This document shows positions 8,857-17,991 of a stretch of DNA of 64,000 nucleotides, in pieces. A model generated the notes under the pieces. It was not told the origin of the DNA and searched no databases. It worked only from the letters and a program-made list of their open reading frames with translations. How positions within the stretch are numbered: the first letter of the stretch is position 1; the number at the start of each line of letters is the position of its first letter. The position numbers and the translations under genes are program-made. The stretch is from DATJGR01 sp963787045 (GTDB taxonomy: Bacteria; Pseudomonadota; Gammaproteobacteria; Pseudomonadales; Azotimanducaceae): assembly GCA_963787045.1 (NCBI GenBank), contig CAWBBR010000008.1:1-64000 (forward strand), given 5' to 3'.

Positions 8857-10338
8857 TTACTCGTACGCCGAGCGGCGATAGCGCAGCATTTTCCCGGCGC
8901 CGACGCCGGTGTGTTGACCGCGGTCGTATGCCACCTTGCCGTTGACGACCACGAGTTGGATGCCGTCCGGCTCGCGCTTCGGATCGTCGTACGTCGCGGT
9001 ATCGGTCACCGTCGCTGGATCGAACAGCACCAGATCGGCCCAATAACCTTCTTTGACGCGACCGCGATCGACCAGTCCGAACGTCTCGGCGGACAGCGAC
9101 GTCATCCGACGCACCGCTTCTTCCAGACCAAGCACGCCGCGTTCGCGCACGTAACGCGCCAACACGCGCGGAAAGGTGCCGAACAGGCGCGGATGCGGGC
9201 GGCCGCGCAGATCGGGAATGCCGTCCGAGCCGACCATCATGTCGGCGTGCCGCAGATTCGTTTCGATGTCGGCTTCGTCGATGATGAAGTGAATGCAGAT
9301 GGTCCGATCGCCCAGCGGCGCCGTGAGGATCTCTTTGACGAGCACGGTGATGTCGACGCCGCGTTCCTTCGCGAGTCGACCAGCATGCGGCCCTCGTATT
9401 GGCGAAAAGCCGCGACAACTCGCGATGCGGATTACCTCGGCCAGCGCGCGATCGATCCGTTCGAGATTGAAGTACTCGATCATGCGACCGCTACCGGCCG
9501 TATACGGATATACGTCGAGCGTCACCGCTTGACCGGCGGCCAACGCCGCGTCGACGCGCGCCAGCGAGTCTTTCACCTTGCCCCAGTTCGGCCTGCCGGC
9601 GCTCTTGTGGTGCGAGATGTGCAGATGCACGCCGCTCTCGGCGCCGATCCGCAGCGACTCTTCGACCGCGTCGAGCAGTCGATCGCCTTCGTTGCGCATG
9701 TGCGTGGTGTAGAGACCGTCGAACGGTTTCACCGCCTTGGCGATTTCGATCACTTCCTCGGTGCTGCTCCAGCGTCCCGGGCGATAGATCAGGCCGGTGG
9801 AGAAGCCGCACGCGCCCTGCTCCATCGCGCGCTCGACGTGGCCTCGCATCGTTGCGAGTTCGGCCGCGGTAGGCCCGCGCTGCTCCATACCCATCGTCAT
9901 GGTGCGCACGGTGTTGTGGCCGACCAGCATCAGGTTGTTGATGCCGGGCTTGTGCGCGAGCGCGGCCGCGAAATAGCCGCGCAGATCGGTGAACTCGCCG
10001 CTCAAACCCGCGAGGATGCCGCCGCTCGCGGCGACCGCATCGCCGTTCGGATCGGCCGGAATCGCGCTGAAGCCACAGTTGCCGCTGACCACGGTGGTGA
10101 CGCCCTGCGCGAGCTTGAACTCCATGCCCGGATAGCGGAAGAACGCGCCGTCGTCGTGTGCGTGCGTGTCGATGAATCCCGGCGCCAGACAGGCGCCGTG
10201 GCCGTCGATCTCGTGCGTGGCCGCCCCGGCACGGCCGATGGCGGTGATGCGGCCGCCATCGATCTCCACATCGGCATCGAACGCGGCGCCGCCGCTGCCG
10301 TCGAGCACGCGCACGTTGCGAATCGCGAGGTCGATCAT
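8857..10338 (-). CDS. N-acyl-D-amino-acid deacylase / D-aminoacylase family amidohydrolase
   Basis: This 493-residue amidohydrolase-superfamily enzyme has the metal motif PGFIDTHAHDD, the Cys ligand in VSGNCGFS, HISHHKS, and MMVGSDGIPDL with the catalytic Asp. The C-terminal strand domain closes with KEGYWADLVLFDP. Order and length match D-aminoacylases and N-acyl-D-amino-acid deacylases, which release the free amino acid from N-acyl-D-amino acids. The gene overlaps the upstream alpha/beta hydrolase by 4 bp. Together with the neighbouring hydrolases it suggests amide or ester cleavage feeding the acyl-CoA dehydrogenases. The physiological substrate is unknown. Confidence 0.85.
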   Translation of the reverse strand: MIDLAIRNVRVLDGSGGAAFDADVEIDGGRITAIGRAGAATHEIDGHGACLAPGFIDTHAHDDGAFFRYPGMEFKLAQGVTTVVSGNCGFSAIPADPNGDAVAASGGILAGLSGEFTDLRGYFAAALAHKPGINNLMLVGHNTVRTMTMGMEQRGPTAAELATMRGHVERAMEQGACGFSTGLIYRPGRWSSTEEVIEIAKAVKPFDGLYTTHMRNEGDRLLDAVEESLRIGAESGVHLHISHHKSAGRPNWGKVKDSLARVDAALAAGQAVTLDVYPYTAGSGRMIEYFNLERIDRALAEVIRIASCRGFSPIRGPHAGRLAKERGVDITVLVKEILTAPLGDRTICIHFIIDEADIETNLRHADMMVGSDGIPDLRGRPHPRLFGTFPRVLARYVRERGVLGLEEAVRRMTSLSAETFGLVDRGRVKEGYWADLVLFDPATVTDTATYDDPKREPDGIQLVVVNGKVAYDRGQHTGVGAGKMLRYRRSAYE

Positions 10339-11321
10339 CGTGACTGCTCCGCCATCGTCGTGCGCCAGAATTCGATCATGTCGGCGCGGAACGCTTCTGC
10401 ATCGTCGCCCTGGCTGCCGATCTTCGCGCCGCGCCGGCCATAGCCGGCTTTCAATGCGTACACGAACGTATCGTAGTCGACCGTCGCGGGATCGGCGTGC
10501 CCCGATACCGGATGCACCATTGCGCCGTCGTCAGCGATGAAGGTGATCGGCGAATCGGGCGAGACCGCGGCGTCCGCCAGCGTTTCGATCGCGGTGCCGC
10601 GGTCGAAGCTGTGGCCGGCGCCGTGAAACAGCCGCAACGTCGCGCGTCCGCCACGCAGCCGGATCGCGTGGATGTGTCCTTGGGCGCATTGCGGAAGACA
10701 CCAATCGTCCTTGTCGCCGATCACCGCGCGCACGACCGTACTGCCCACGTCGGGATCCTGGAACTGATGCCCGCACCATGGATATGCCGCATAGATCGCG
10801 TGCAACGCGAGCGACTCACCGAGCACCGACGCGGAAAAGCGCCTCATCGCAGCCGTCAGCACGGCGGAGCCGCCGCGGCTGTGGCCCTGTGCACCGATGC
10901 GCCCGGCATCGATCTCCGGTGCGCGCGACAGCGCGCGTACCGCGGCGAGCACGTCATAGGCGCTCGCCGCGAACGAGTACTGCGCCTGATTCGAAACGGT
11001 GGACGTCACGCCGCGGCGGCCGAACGGATCGATGACGCACGCCGCAATACCGAGTTCGACGAACGTCTGCGCGTGGCGCAGGTGCGACGGCGCTACGCCG
11101 AGGCTGCCCGGCACGACGATCACCACCGGCAACCGGCGCGACGCCTGTTGCGGCACGAACAGCCGCGCGTCGATGGTCATGCGCGGCATCGCGGCCGGGA
11201 GCTTGATCACCTGGTAATAGTTGAGCGGGTTCGCGGTGTCGATCGGCAGCGCACGACCGGCATCGCCATTCGGCAAAACCAGTTCGCGCGCGACGAGGTC
11301 GGAAGCTTCTGCGTCGGCCAT
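10335..11321 (-). CDS. Alpha/beta hydrolase, dienelactone-hydrolase-like
   Basis: This 328-residue alpha/beta hydrolase has its oxyanion segment in VVIVVPGSLGV and the nucleophile elbow in AQGHSRGG (Ser). The catalytic His is probably in FHGAGHSFD. The acid residue is most likely the Asp in the preceding VIGDKDDWC strand end. The overall layout resembles dienelactone hydrolase/acetyl-xylan-esterase-like proteins. ATG at 11321 follows an AGAGAAG sequence. The gene overlaps the amidohydrolase downstream and lies 52 bp after the acyl-CoA dehydrogenase pair. The exact ester or lactone substrate is unknown. Confidence 0.8.
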   Translation of the reverse strand: MADAEASDLVARELVLPNGDAGRALPIDTANPLNYYQVIKLPAAMPRMTIDARLFVPQQASRRLPVVIVVPGSLGVAPSHLRHAQTFVELGIAACVIDPFGRRGVTSTVSNQAQYSFAASAYDVLAAVRALSRAPEIDAGRIGAQGHSRGGSAVLTAAMRRFSASVLGESLALHAIYAAYPWCGHQFQDPDVGSTVVRAVIGDKDDWCLPQCAQGHIHAIRLRGGRATLRLFHGAGHSFDRGTAIETLADAAVSPDSPITFIADDGAMVHPVSGHADPATVDYDTFVYALKAGYGRRGAKIGSQGDDAEAFRADMIEFWRTTMAEQSR

Positions 11322-11373
11322 GGCTGCTTCTCTTTCGGATCGGACTCAAGCATGCCACGGCCGACGCCGGCCG

Positions 11374-12510
11374 TCAGAACCCCAACAGTCGCGCGTAGCG
11401 GTCCCGGTGGAATGCCTGGTTGCCGTACAGCGCTTCGAGTGCCCGGGCGCGCTTCAGGTAGAAGCCCGCGTCGAACTCGTCCGTCATGCCGATACCGCCG
11501 TGGATCTGGATCAGCTGATTCGACATCTCGTGCAGGAAATCGCCGACCTTGCTCTTCGACAGCGAGCACAGTTCCGCGGCGTTGTCGGCTTTCGCATCGA
11601 GCGCTTGCAGCGCGCCTTCTGCGCACGAGCGCGCGAGTTCCATGCTCGTGAACAGCATCGCGGCACGATGCCCGAGCGCCTGGAACGAGCCGATCACCTT
11701 TCCGAATTGCACGCGCGTCTTCAGATACGAGAGCGTCATGTCGAACGCCTGTGCAGCGGTGCCGAGCATCTCGGCGCTCAAGCCCGCGCGCGCGCGATCG
11801 AGGATTCCGTCGAGCAGATCGAAGCCGTTGTCCACGGAGCCGAGCACGGCGGAGGCATCGACTTCGACGTTCGCGAATTCGAGATTCGCGTAGCCGCGGC
11901 TGTCGAACGTGTTGAGGCGTCGCCGCGAAAGACCTTTCGCCTTCGCCGGAACGAGGAACAACGTGATGCCTGCGGTATCGCCCGCCGTACCCCGCGTACG
12001 CGCGGCAACGACGAACGTGGTCGCCGCCATCCCTTCGGACACGAACGCCTTGGCGCCGCTCAACGCATAGCCACCGGCCGTCTTCTTCGCCTGCAGCGCG
12101 GTACGCGCGGGCGCGTGTCGCGGACCTTCGTCGACCGCGAGCGTCATGATCTGGGTGCCGTCGACGATCGCCGGCAGATATTGCTTCTTCTGCGCGTCGC
12201 TGCCGCCGAGCAGCAGACCCGATGCGCCGACGAGTGCCGATGCAAACAGCGGCGACGCGACGAGTTGACGGCCGAGTTCTTCGAGCACGACGCCGAACGT
12301 CAGATAGCCGAGATCGGAGCCGCCGTATTGCTCAGGCACGAGAATGCCGGTCCAGCCCATTTCCACCATCGTGGGCCAGATCGCCGGTGCGAACGCCTGT
12401 TCGACGCCGCTGTCGCGCATTTCGCGGAACTTCACGACCGGCGACTGCTCGCGTACCCAGGCCGACACCTGGTCTTTGAGCAGTGATTGTTCTTCGGTGA
12501 GTGCTGCCAT
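11374..12510 (-). CDS. Acyl-CoA dehydrogenase (second of a pair)
   Basis: This 378-residue flavoenzyme has the acyl-CoA dehydrogenase N-terminal helical domain (LLKDQVSAWVREQSP), beta domain (FVSEGMAATTFVV) and C-terminal helical domain. The last contains RVQFGKVIGSFQALGHRAA and IHGGIGMTDEFD, the FAD-binding segment. It is shorter and more divergent than the upstream partner. Such side-by-side unequal pairs commonly form alpha2beta2 heterotetramers acting on steroid or terpenoid-acid CoA esters in actinobacteria and proteobacteria. The heterotetramer idea is inferred from the pairing and 9-bp spacing. Confidence 0.88.
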   Translation of the reverse strand: MAALTEEQSLLKDQVSAWVREQSPVVKFREMRDSGVEQAFAPAIWPTMVEMGWTGILVPEQYGGSDLGYLTFGVVLEELGRQLVASPLFASALVGASGLLLGGSDAQKKQYLPAIVDGTQIMTLAVDEGPRHAPARTALQAKKTAGGYALSGAKAFVSEGMAATTFVVAARTRGTAGDTAGITLFLVPAKAKGLSRRRLNTFDSRGYANLEFANVEVDASAVLGSVDNGFDLLDGILDRARAGLSAEMLGTAAQAFDMTLSYLKTRVQFGKVIGSFQALGHRAAMLFTSMELARSCAEGALQALDAKADNAAELCSLSKSKVGDFLHEMSNQLIQIHGGIGMTDEFDAGFYLKRARALEALYGNQAFHRDRYARLLGF

Positions 12511-12519
12511 GTTGTTTCC

Positions 12520-13728
12520 TCAACCTTTCTGCGTGGTCTCGGGGAGACCCAGGATGTTCTTGGAGATGATGTTGTTCTGCACTTCGAACGAGCCGCCGTA
12601 GATCGACATCGCCTTGCCGAAGAGCCACTCGCGCACGGTGCCCAGTTCCTGCTTCGTGAACTCGTTGCCTTCCCACGCGAGCCCTTGTGCGCCCATCAGT
12701 TCGAGCGTGAGTTCCGAGCGCGTTTGTGCAACGTGCGTGGCCGAGTTCTTGAGAATCGACGCGGCGGCGCTGACGTTGACCTTGCCCTTCGCTTCCGCGG
12801 TGATGCGATTGATCGTCAGGGTGTGCGCACGGGCGTCCATGAGATGACTCGCCAGGCGCGTGCGCAGATCCGCGTCGGCCAGCGTGCCGTCGTCGTTCGT
12901 GCCGACGTATTGCTTGGCGAGGTCTTCGAGTTTCGCCGGTCGTTCACCGCCCGGGCCGCGTCCACCGGTCTGGCTCTGCCGTTCGTGCTGCAGCAGGCGC
13001 TTCACCACGTTCCAACCGTCGTTCAGCTTGCCGAGCAGATCGGTCTTCTCGGCGATTGCGTTGTCGAAATACGTTTCGCAGAACGGCGACGCGCCGGCGA
13101 TCAGCTTGATCGGCCGCGTGCGCACGCCCGGCTGATCCATCGGCAACAACAGGAAACTGATGCCGTCGTGCTTCTTGAGCTTGGGGTCGGTACGTACGAG
13201 CGCGCCGCACCACTGCGAAATGTCGGCGCCCGACGTCCAGATTTTCTGACCGTTGACGACGAACTGGTCGCCTTTGTCCTCGGCCTTCGTCGTCAGCGAA
13301 GCGAGGTCGGAGCCCGCGTTCGGCTCGGACAGGCCGAGGCACCAGCGCACCGCGCCGCTCGCGATGCCCGGTAAATGACGCTGCTTCTGATCGTCGGTGC
13401 CGTACTCGAGCACGGTGGGCCCGACCATCGTGATGCCCATGCCCGTGAGCAGCGGGATCGGATTGAACGCGCCGACGCGACCCATCTCGTCATTGATCAC
13501 ACGCGCCTCGGGGTGACCCAAGCCGGCGCCGCCGTATTCCTTCGGCCACGTCGGCGCACCCCAGCCTTTCTTTGCGAGGCGCTCGCGCCAGAGGACGAGG
13601 TCCGGACCTAGCCCTTCCGTATCACCCTCCATGCCGAGCGCCTTGTTCTTCAGGTTGGGTGGGAAGTTCTCGTTCAACCAGGCGCGCACCTCTGCGCGGA
13701 ATTTGCTCAGCGGGTCCGACTCGGACAT
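12520..13728 (-). CDS. Acyl-CoA dehydrogenase (first of a pair)
   Basis: This 402-residue acyl-CoA dehydrogenase has the FAD/substrate segment CLGLSEPNAGSDLASL, a characteristic WTSGADISQWCGALVRTDP stretch, and a C-terminal EVQNNIISKNILGLP end typical of the large partner in FadE heteromers. ATG at 13728 is chosen because of a good AGGAGA Shine-Dalgarno 6 nt upstream; the longer frame to 13842 has no such site. It is followed after 9 bp by the second dehydrogenase. It probably oxidises an acyl-CoA with a bulky side group; the substrate is not readable. Confidence 0.88.
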   Translation of the reverse strand: MSESDPLSKFRAEVRAWLNENFPPNLKNKALGMEGDTEGLGPDLVLWRERLAKKGWGAPTWPKEYGGAGLGHPEARVINDEMGRVGAFNPIPLLTGMGITMVGPTVLEYGTDDQKQRHLPGIASGAVRWCLGLSEPNAGSDLASLTTKAEDKGDQFVVNGQKIWTSGADISQWCGALVRTDPKLKKHDGISFLLLPMDQPGVRTRPIKLIAGASPFCETYFDNAIAEKTDLLGKLNDGWNVVKRLLQHERQSQTGGRGPGGERPAKLEDLAKQYVGTNDDGTLADADLRTRLASHLMDARAHTLTINRITAEAKGKVNVSAAASILKNSATHVAQTRSELTLELMGAQGLAWEGNEFTKQELGTVREWLFGKAMSIYGGSFEVQNNIISKNILGLPETTQKG

Positions 13729-13808
13729 CGAGTTTCTCCTTCGAAAGTTCGGAAGTGTTGGTTCAGCCGCACCGGGCGGCAATGAGATCAGAAGGCGCGA
13801 TTTAAAAG

Positions 13809-13828
13809 ACGTTTCAAATTGTAAACGT
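13809..13828. promoter_or_regulatory. Imperfect palindrome upstream of the acyl-CoA dehydrogenase pair
   Basis: The 129-bp gap between the O-methyltransferase and the acyl-CoA dehydrogenases contains ACGTTT, 8 bp, then AAACGT, a perfect 6-bp inverted repeat with AT-rich centre in an otherwise GC-rich region. The size and symmetry fit a TetR-type operator (FadR/PsrA-like regulators of acyl-CoA genes use comparable sites). It is the only sizeable gap inside the twelve-gene minus-strand cluster, so a promoter here is plausible. No regulator gene is adjacent. Confidence 0.3.
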
Positions 13829-13857
13829 TGCGCATGCCACACACACGCGACTCGTTT

Positions 13858-14511
13858 TCAGCCGCGACGGACCGAAAACTCCATGCCTTCGCCGATCGGA
13901 ACGGTAACCGACTCGAATCCGGAGTCGCGAGCCTGCATGCGCGCGACGTACGGTCGCAATGCGCGCCGGAAGGTGTGGATGTTGTCCGCGACTACGATGG
14001 CCCCGGGCGCCAGCTTCGGTAACAGCAGCGCGAGCATCGGCAGATACAGGTCCTTCCAGCCATCGAGCAGAACGAAGTCGATGCCCATCGGCACGTCGGC
14101 GAGCGTCTGTAGCGCGTCGCCCAATCGAACGTCCACCAGATCGGCCACCCCCGCTTCGCGCAGGTGTTGCAGCGCCTTCGCGTGTTTGGCAGGTTCGAGT
14201 TCGCTGCCGATCACGCTGCCTCGGGTCAACCTGGCCGCGGCCGCCAGATAGATGGTGGAGATACCGTACGACGTTCCGAATTCGACGATGTTGCGTGCCT
14301 GGTGCGTGAGCACGAGCTGATAGAGAAACCTGCCGCTTTCGGGCGAAACCGGAATGAACGCGGTGCCGAGATAGGGAGCGATCGACTGCTGCACGTCGAT
14401 TCCCTTCGCGAGTCCCAGCAGCACCGCAGGAATGCCGCGCGCGATCTTCCAACGATCGCCCTTCGCTGCCGCGTGCAGACGTGCGAGGGTATTCGCGGCT
14501 TTTGCGTCCAT
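13858..14511 (-). CDS. Class I SAM-dependent O-methyltransferase
   Basis: This 217-residue methyltransferase of the catechol/caffeoyl-CoA type has the SAM motif I region IVEFGTSYGISTIYLA, the acidic residue in VIGSELEP, and DFVLLDGWKDLY with the metal-binding Asp, followed by GAIVVADN. The length fits the family. It sits 3 bp after the GMC oxidoreductase gene on the same strand and is probably co-transcribed. The acceptor is unknown. Confidence 0.8.
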   Translation of the reverse strand: MDAKAANTLARLHAAAKGDRWKIARGIPAVLLGLAKGIDVQQSIAPYLGTAFIPVSPESGRFLYQLVLTHQARNIVEFGTSYGISTIYLAAAARLTRGSVIGSELEPAKHAKALQHLREAGVADLVDVRLGDALQTLADVPMGIDFVLLDGWKDLYLPMLALLLPKLAPGAIVVADNIHTFRRALRPYVARMQARDSGFESVTVPIGEGMEFSVRRG

Positions 14512-14514
14512 GCG

Positions 14515-16053
14515 CTACAAGCCGTACCGCGCCGACGACGTCCGCAACCATTCACCGACCATCTCGCCGATCATGATGCACGTGAGATTCGTGTTCGCCC
14601 GCGGCACGAACGGCATGATCGACGCGTCCGCAACCACCAGCTGATCGACGCTGCGGCAGCAACCGTATTCGTCGACCACCGCCATCGGGTCGCCGGCCGG
14701 CCCCATCTTCGCGGTACCGCACGGGTGGAATCCCGAACCCGCGAACTTGCGACACAGCGCGGCGATGCTCGCGTCGTCGAGCGGCCGAACCGGATCCGGG
14801 AAACTCACCGCCTCGATCATGTCCGCGAGCGGTCCCGTTCGGGTGAACGCGTATGCATCCTTGAAGCAGCCGACCAGCCGTGCCGTGTCGCGCTCGTCTT
14901 CGCAGAAGCGGTTGTCGACGATCGGTGTGTCGTGCGGATCGGCCGAGCGCAGGCGCAGCTCGCCGCGTCCGTACTGGTATTCGAGCACCGCCGCGATGGC
15001 AAACATCGGCGGTCCGCCGTTGCGGCCGACGAAACTGATCTGCTCGATCTGCAGATCGTTGCGTTTGTCGGAACCCTTCGCCGTGTAGCGCAGGATCGTC
15101 TGAATCAGCGGCTGATCGAAATCGATGATCGAGCCGTCTTTGACGAGGCACGCCACCGACAGCGCAGGGTGGTCGCTGAGATTCGCGCCGACTCCCGGCA
15201 CGTCGTGCAACACATCGATCGACAGCGACTCGAGGTGCGCGCGCGGACCGATGCCGGAGCGCATCAGGATCGACGGCGACAACAGTGCACCGGCGCTCAG
15301 GACGACCAGCTTCGCCGAAATCCCCTCGATCGATCCGTCAGGCCGTTCCACCTCCACGCCGGTACATCGTCGCCCCTCGATGATCAGCCGCCGTACGAAC
15401 GTGTTCGCCTGAATCGTCAGATTCGGCCGCGCGCGCGCCGGCGCCAGATAGCCGATCGCGCACGACACTCTCAGCCGGCCGAGTTTGTTCATCGGTTGCG
15501 GACCGGAACCGTACGCCCACGGGTCGTTCTGGTCAGGGCAATCCGGATAGCCGAGCGCGCGCGCCGACTCGAGAAATGCCTGATGCTGCGGCAACAGTTC
15601 CTCGTGCGGATATCGGCGGATCGAGATCGGCCCCGCGTCGCCGTGATACGGCGCGTCGCCGAAATCGAGATCGCGTTCGAGCCGTTTGAATGCCGGCAGC
15701 ACCCGGTCCCACGCCCATGCGGGGTTGCCGAGGCTCGCCCACTCGTCGTAGTCCTCCGGTACGCCGCGCAGCGCGATCGTCGTGTTCACCGCGCTCGATC
15801 CGCCGACCACCCGGCCGCGCGGGAACGCGATGCTGCGGCCGCGCGTCGGTTCGTACGTCAGCCCCCAATCGTGGTCGCGGTACGAATTGTTGTGGCTGTT
15901 GACGAGATCGAACGGCGTGCGCGAAGTGTCGGGATAGTCCGGACCCGCTTCGATCAGCGCCACGCTGCGGTTCGGATCTTCCGACGCGCGTGCCGCGATT
16001 GCGGAACCGGCACTGCCGGCGCCGACGATGAGAACGTCATAAGCGACACTCAA
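14515..16053 (-). CDS. GMC family FAD-dependent oxidoreductase (choline dehydrogenase-like)
   Basis: This 512-residue GMC enzyme has the N-terminal dinucleotide fold VLIVGAGSAGSAIAAR, GMC signature 1 in PRGRVVGGSSAVN, signature 2 in SAGALLSPSILMRSGIGP, and the active-site His in SGFHPCGTAKMG with an Asn in PRANTN instead of a second His. The only good start in frame is a TTG at 16053, which overlaps the stop of the upstream gene. Family members oxidise alcohols, including choline and polyethylene glycol; the substrate here is not known. It forms an overlapping set with the upstream ADC-fold and LLM genes. Confidence 0.85.
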   Translation of the reverse strand: MSVAYDVLIVGAGSAGSAIAARASEDPNRSVALIEAGPDYPDTSRTPFDLVNSHNNSYRDHDWGLTYEPTRGRSIAFPRGRVVGGSSAVNTTIALRGVPEDYDEWASLGNPAWAWDRVLPAFKRLERDLDFGDAPYHGDAGPISIRRYPHEELLPQHQAFLESARALGYPDCPDQNDPWAYGSGPQPMNKLGRLRVSCAIGYLAPARARPNLTIQANTFVRRLIIEGRRCTGVEVERPDGSIEGISAKLVVLSAGALLSPSILMRSGIGPRAHLESLSIDVLHDVPGVGANLSDHPALSVACLVKDGSIIDFDQPLIQTILRYTAKGSDKRNDLQIEQISFVGRNGGPPMFAIAAVLEYQYGRGELRLRSADPHDTPIVDNRFCEDERDTARLVGCFKDAYAFTRTGPLADMIEAVSFPDPVRPLDDASIAALCRKFAGSGFHPCGTAKMGPAGDPMAVVDEYGCCRSVDQLVVADASIMPFVPRANTNLTCIMIGEMVGEWLRTSSARYGL

Positions 16054-16808
16054 GCGCGGGCACCGTACGCGATCGTCTCGGTACCGGTGAACGCGAGTTC
16101 GTCGGCTTTGCAGACGAACCGCAACGGCGGCACCACGATCGTCTCGGCTGCTAGCGACGACGACACGACGTTGTACGGATCGAGCAACGGATTGCCCCAC
16201 GCCGTTGCGTCGAACCGCAACAACCGAGCCGTCAGACGTTCGATGCGCGCCGCCGTGTGATCGGCTTCGAGTTGCACCAGCCTGATGCCGTTGGGCGTAT
16301 GGGCGAGGTTCAACGTGCCGGTGTACTGCACGTCGTGCACGTCCATCGGTTCGGGATCGAGCGCGTGCACGTGCAGCACTTCGGCGCCTTCGAGCGTCAC
16401 GCGCGCGTCGACGCCGTCGTAGCCGTGGCGCAGCGTCACATCGGCGAGGCGCGCCGGGAACCCGAAGTGATTGCGCATCGCTTCGCACGCCGCATCACTC
16501 GATGCGAACGCCGCCAACGTAAATCCCCGGGCGCGCACGCCGCTGCGACACGCGGCCCGCGCGAACGCGAACCGGAATGCGCCCCACGGACTCCCGCCGA
16601 CCGACCACACCTGCAGCGACAACGCCGCCGGAATGGTTGGATGCAGGCTCGGCGGCAATATCGCCTCGCGCGCCGCGTTGCGCATTTCCGCGGTCATCTG
16701 AAAGCACGCAACGTCGTCGAACTGTGTCGCGTCGGGTAGATAGCGGTCGATCGTCGCCGTCGCCTGCAACGCGATCAGCGCGTCGACGCTCGCGGTTCCA
16801 ACGAGCAT
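16050..16808 (-). CDS. Acetoacetate decarboxylase-superfamily protein lacking a Schiff-base lysine
   Basis: This 252-residue protein has the acetoacetate-decarboxylase fold pattern: a LPPSLHPTIPAALSLQ segment, an RGFTLAAF strand, and NHFGFPARLADVTL, which corresponds to the WGFPKKLA region of the family. The whole protein has a single lysine, near the C-terminus (FVCKADE), so the catalytic Lys used by acetoacetate decarboxylase is absent. It is probably one of the non-decarboxylase members, which can be hydratases, dehydratases or cyclases. Its ATG overlaps the LLM stop by one base and its stop overlaps the GMC start, placing it in the same pathway. Confidence 0.65.
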   Translation of the reverse strand: MLVGTASVDALIALQATATIDRYLPDATQFDDVACFQMTAEMRNAAREAILPPSLHPTIPAALSLQVWSVGGSPWGAFRFAFARAACRSGVRARGFTLAAFASSDAACEAMRNHFGFPARLADVTLRHGYDGVDARVTLEGAEVLHVHALDPEPMDVHDVQYTGTLNLAHTPNGIRLVQLEADHTAARIERLTARLLRFDATAWGNPLLDPYNVVSSSLAAETIVVPPLRFVCKADELAFTGTETIAYGARA

Positions 16809-17980
16809 CAGCGCGCTCCGGCACGGCGCGCGACGGAAAAGTCCGGCAGCGCCGAAGGTGTGTACACCGGCAAGCGGGCGTCCGCGGCGCTGCGGAACTG
16901 CGGCATCACTTCGCGCGCGAACAGCCGCATGCTGTCGAGCACCGCCTGCTGCGGCACCATTTCCATCGCGTTCAGCAGGAAGTTGATGCCGGTGACGCCG
17001 ATCGATTCCCAGCGTTTGATCGTGCGCACGAGATGGTCCGGATCGCCCACGCCAACACCCTCGGGCAAACCCTTGGCCGCGCTCGGATCGTCCGCCGGTG
17101 GTTTTTTGCCTTTCATCGCGGCGCCGACGTTGCCGAGCGTCTGATACGCGCGGGTCGGGAACGCTTCGCGCGTCCAATACAGATGCGCGTTGGCGATGTT
17201 GAAGGTATTCACCATCGGCACGCCGACGTTGCGCGCCTCGCGATAGTCCTCGTGGCAGTACAGGAAGTTCATGCGTGTGCACCTGGTCGTTGACGAGGCC
17301 GCCGACGGGCTCGCAGCTGCTCGATGCGCCGGTGATACTCCTTCGTGCGCCGTTCCTGTTCTTCGTAACTCGCGGCGGCCACACCGAGACAACCGAGACC
17401 GCGGTCGGCCGCGTCGAGCTCGGTGCCGGGCGTGGTCACCGTCACCCACATCGGCGGATGCGGCTGCTGCATACGGCTTCGGCAGCACGTTGCGCGCCGG
17501 CATCGAGAACGCTTTGCCCTGCCACGGAGAATTCGTCCTTGCGTCCACATCTGCGGCAGCACGCGCACGAACTCGTCCCACGTCTTCTTCGTGTCGTCGG
17601 GATCGACCGAGAAGCCGCCGAGCTCGGTCCACGTCGACGAACGCGCGGTGCCGAATTCGAGCCGACCGCCCGAGATGATGTCGAGCGCCGCGGCGCGCTC
17701 GGCGACGCGGATCGGATGGTTCATCTCCGGCACGCACACGACCGCGCCGTGGCCGACCCGGATGCGTTGCGTCTGCGCCGCCACCGCCGTGAGGAACACC
17801 TCCGGCGACGAGCAGTGCGAGTACTCCTCGAGGAAGTGGTGCTCGACCGCCCACACGTGGTCGAAGCCGAGCTCGTCGGCCAGACGGCACTGCTCGAGCG
17901 CGTTGTGATAGACGCTCCATTCGACCGCCGGTCGAGAACGGCCGCGGCGTGGACAACTCGAAGAAGATCCCGAACTTCAA
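16808..17980 (-). pseudogene. LLM-class flavin-dependent oxidoreductase, disrupted by several frameshifts
   Basis: The pieces together make a bacterial-luciferase-like monooxygenase of about 390 residues. They are MKFGIFFELSTPRPFS at the start, HVWAVEHHFLEEYSH and GHGAVVCVPEMNHP in a second frame, GKAFSMPARNVLPKPY back in the first, HPPMWVTVTTPGTEL in the second, and MNFLYCHEDYREARN to the end in the first. At least four one-base shifts are needed, the first near 17934 (an extra G). No nonsense mutations accompany them, so sequence error is as likely as decay. Start is a TTG at 17980 with AAGGAG 7 nt upstream. The enzyme would use reduced FMN and O2. It lies between the alcohol dehydrogenase and the ADC-fold gene. 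Confidence 0.75.
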
Positions 17981-17991
17981 CTGCGCTCTCC

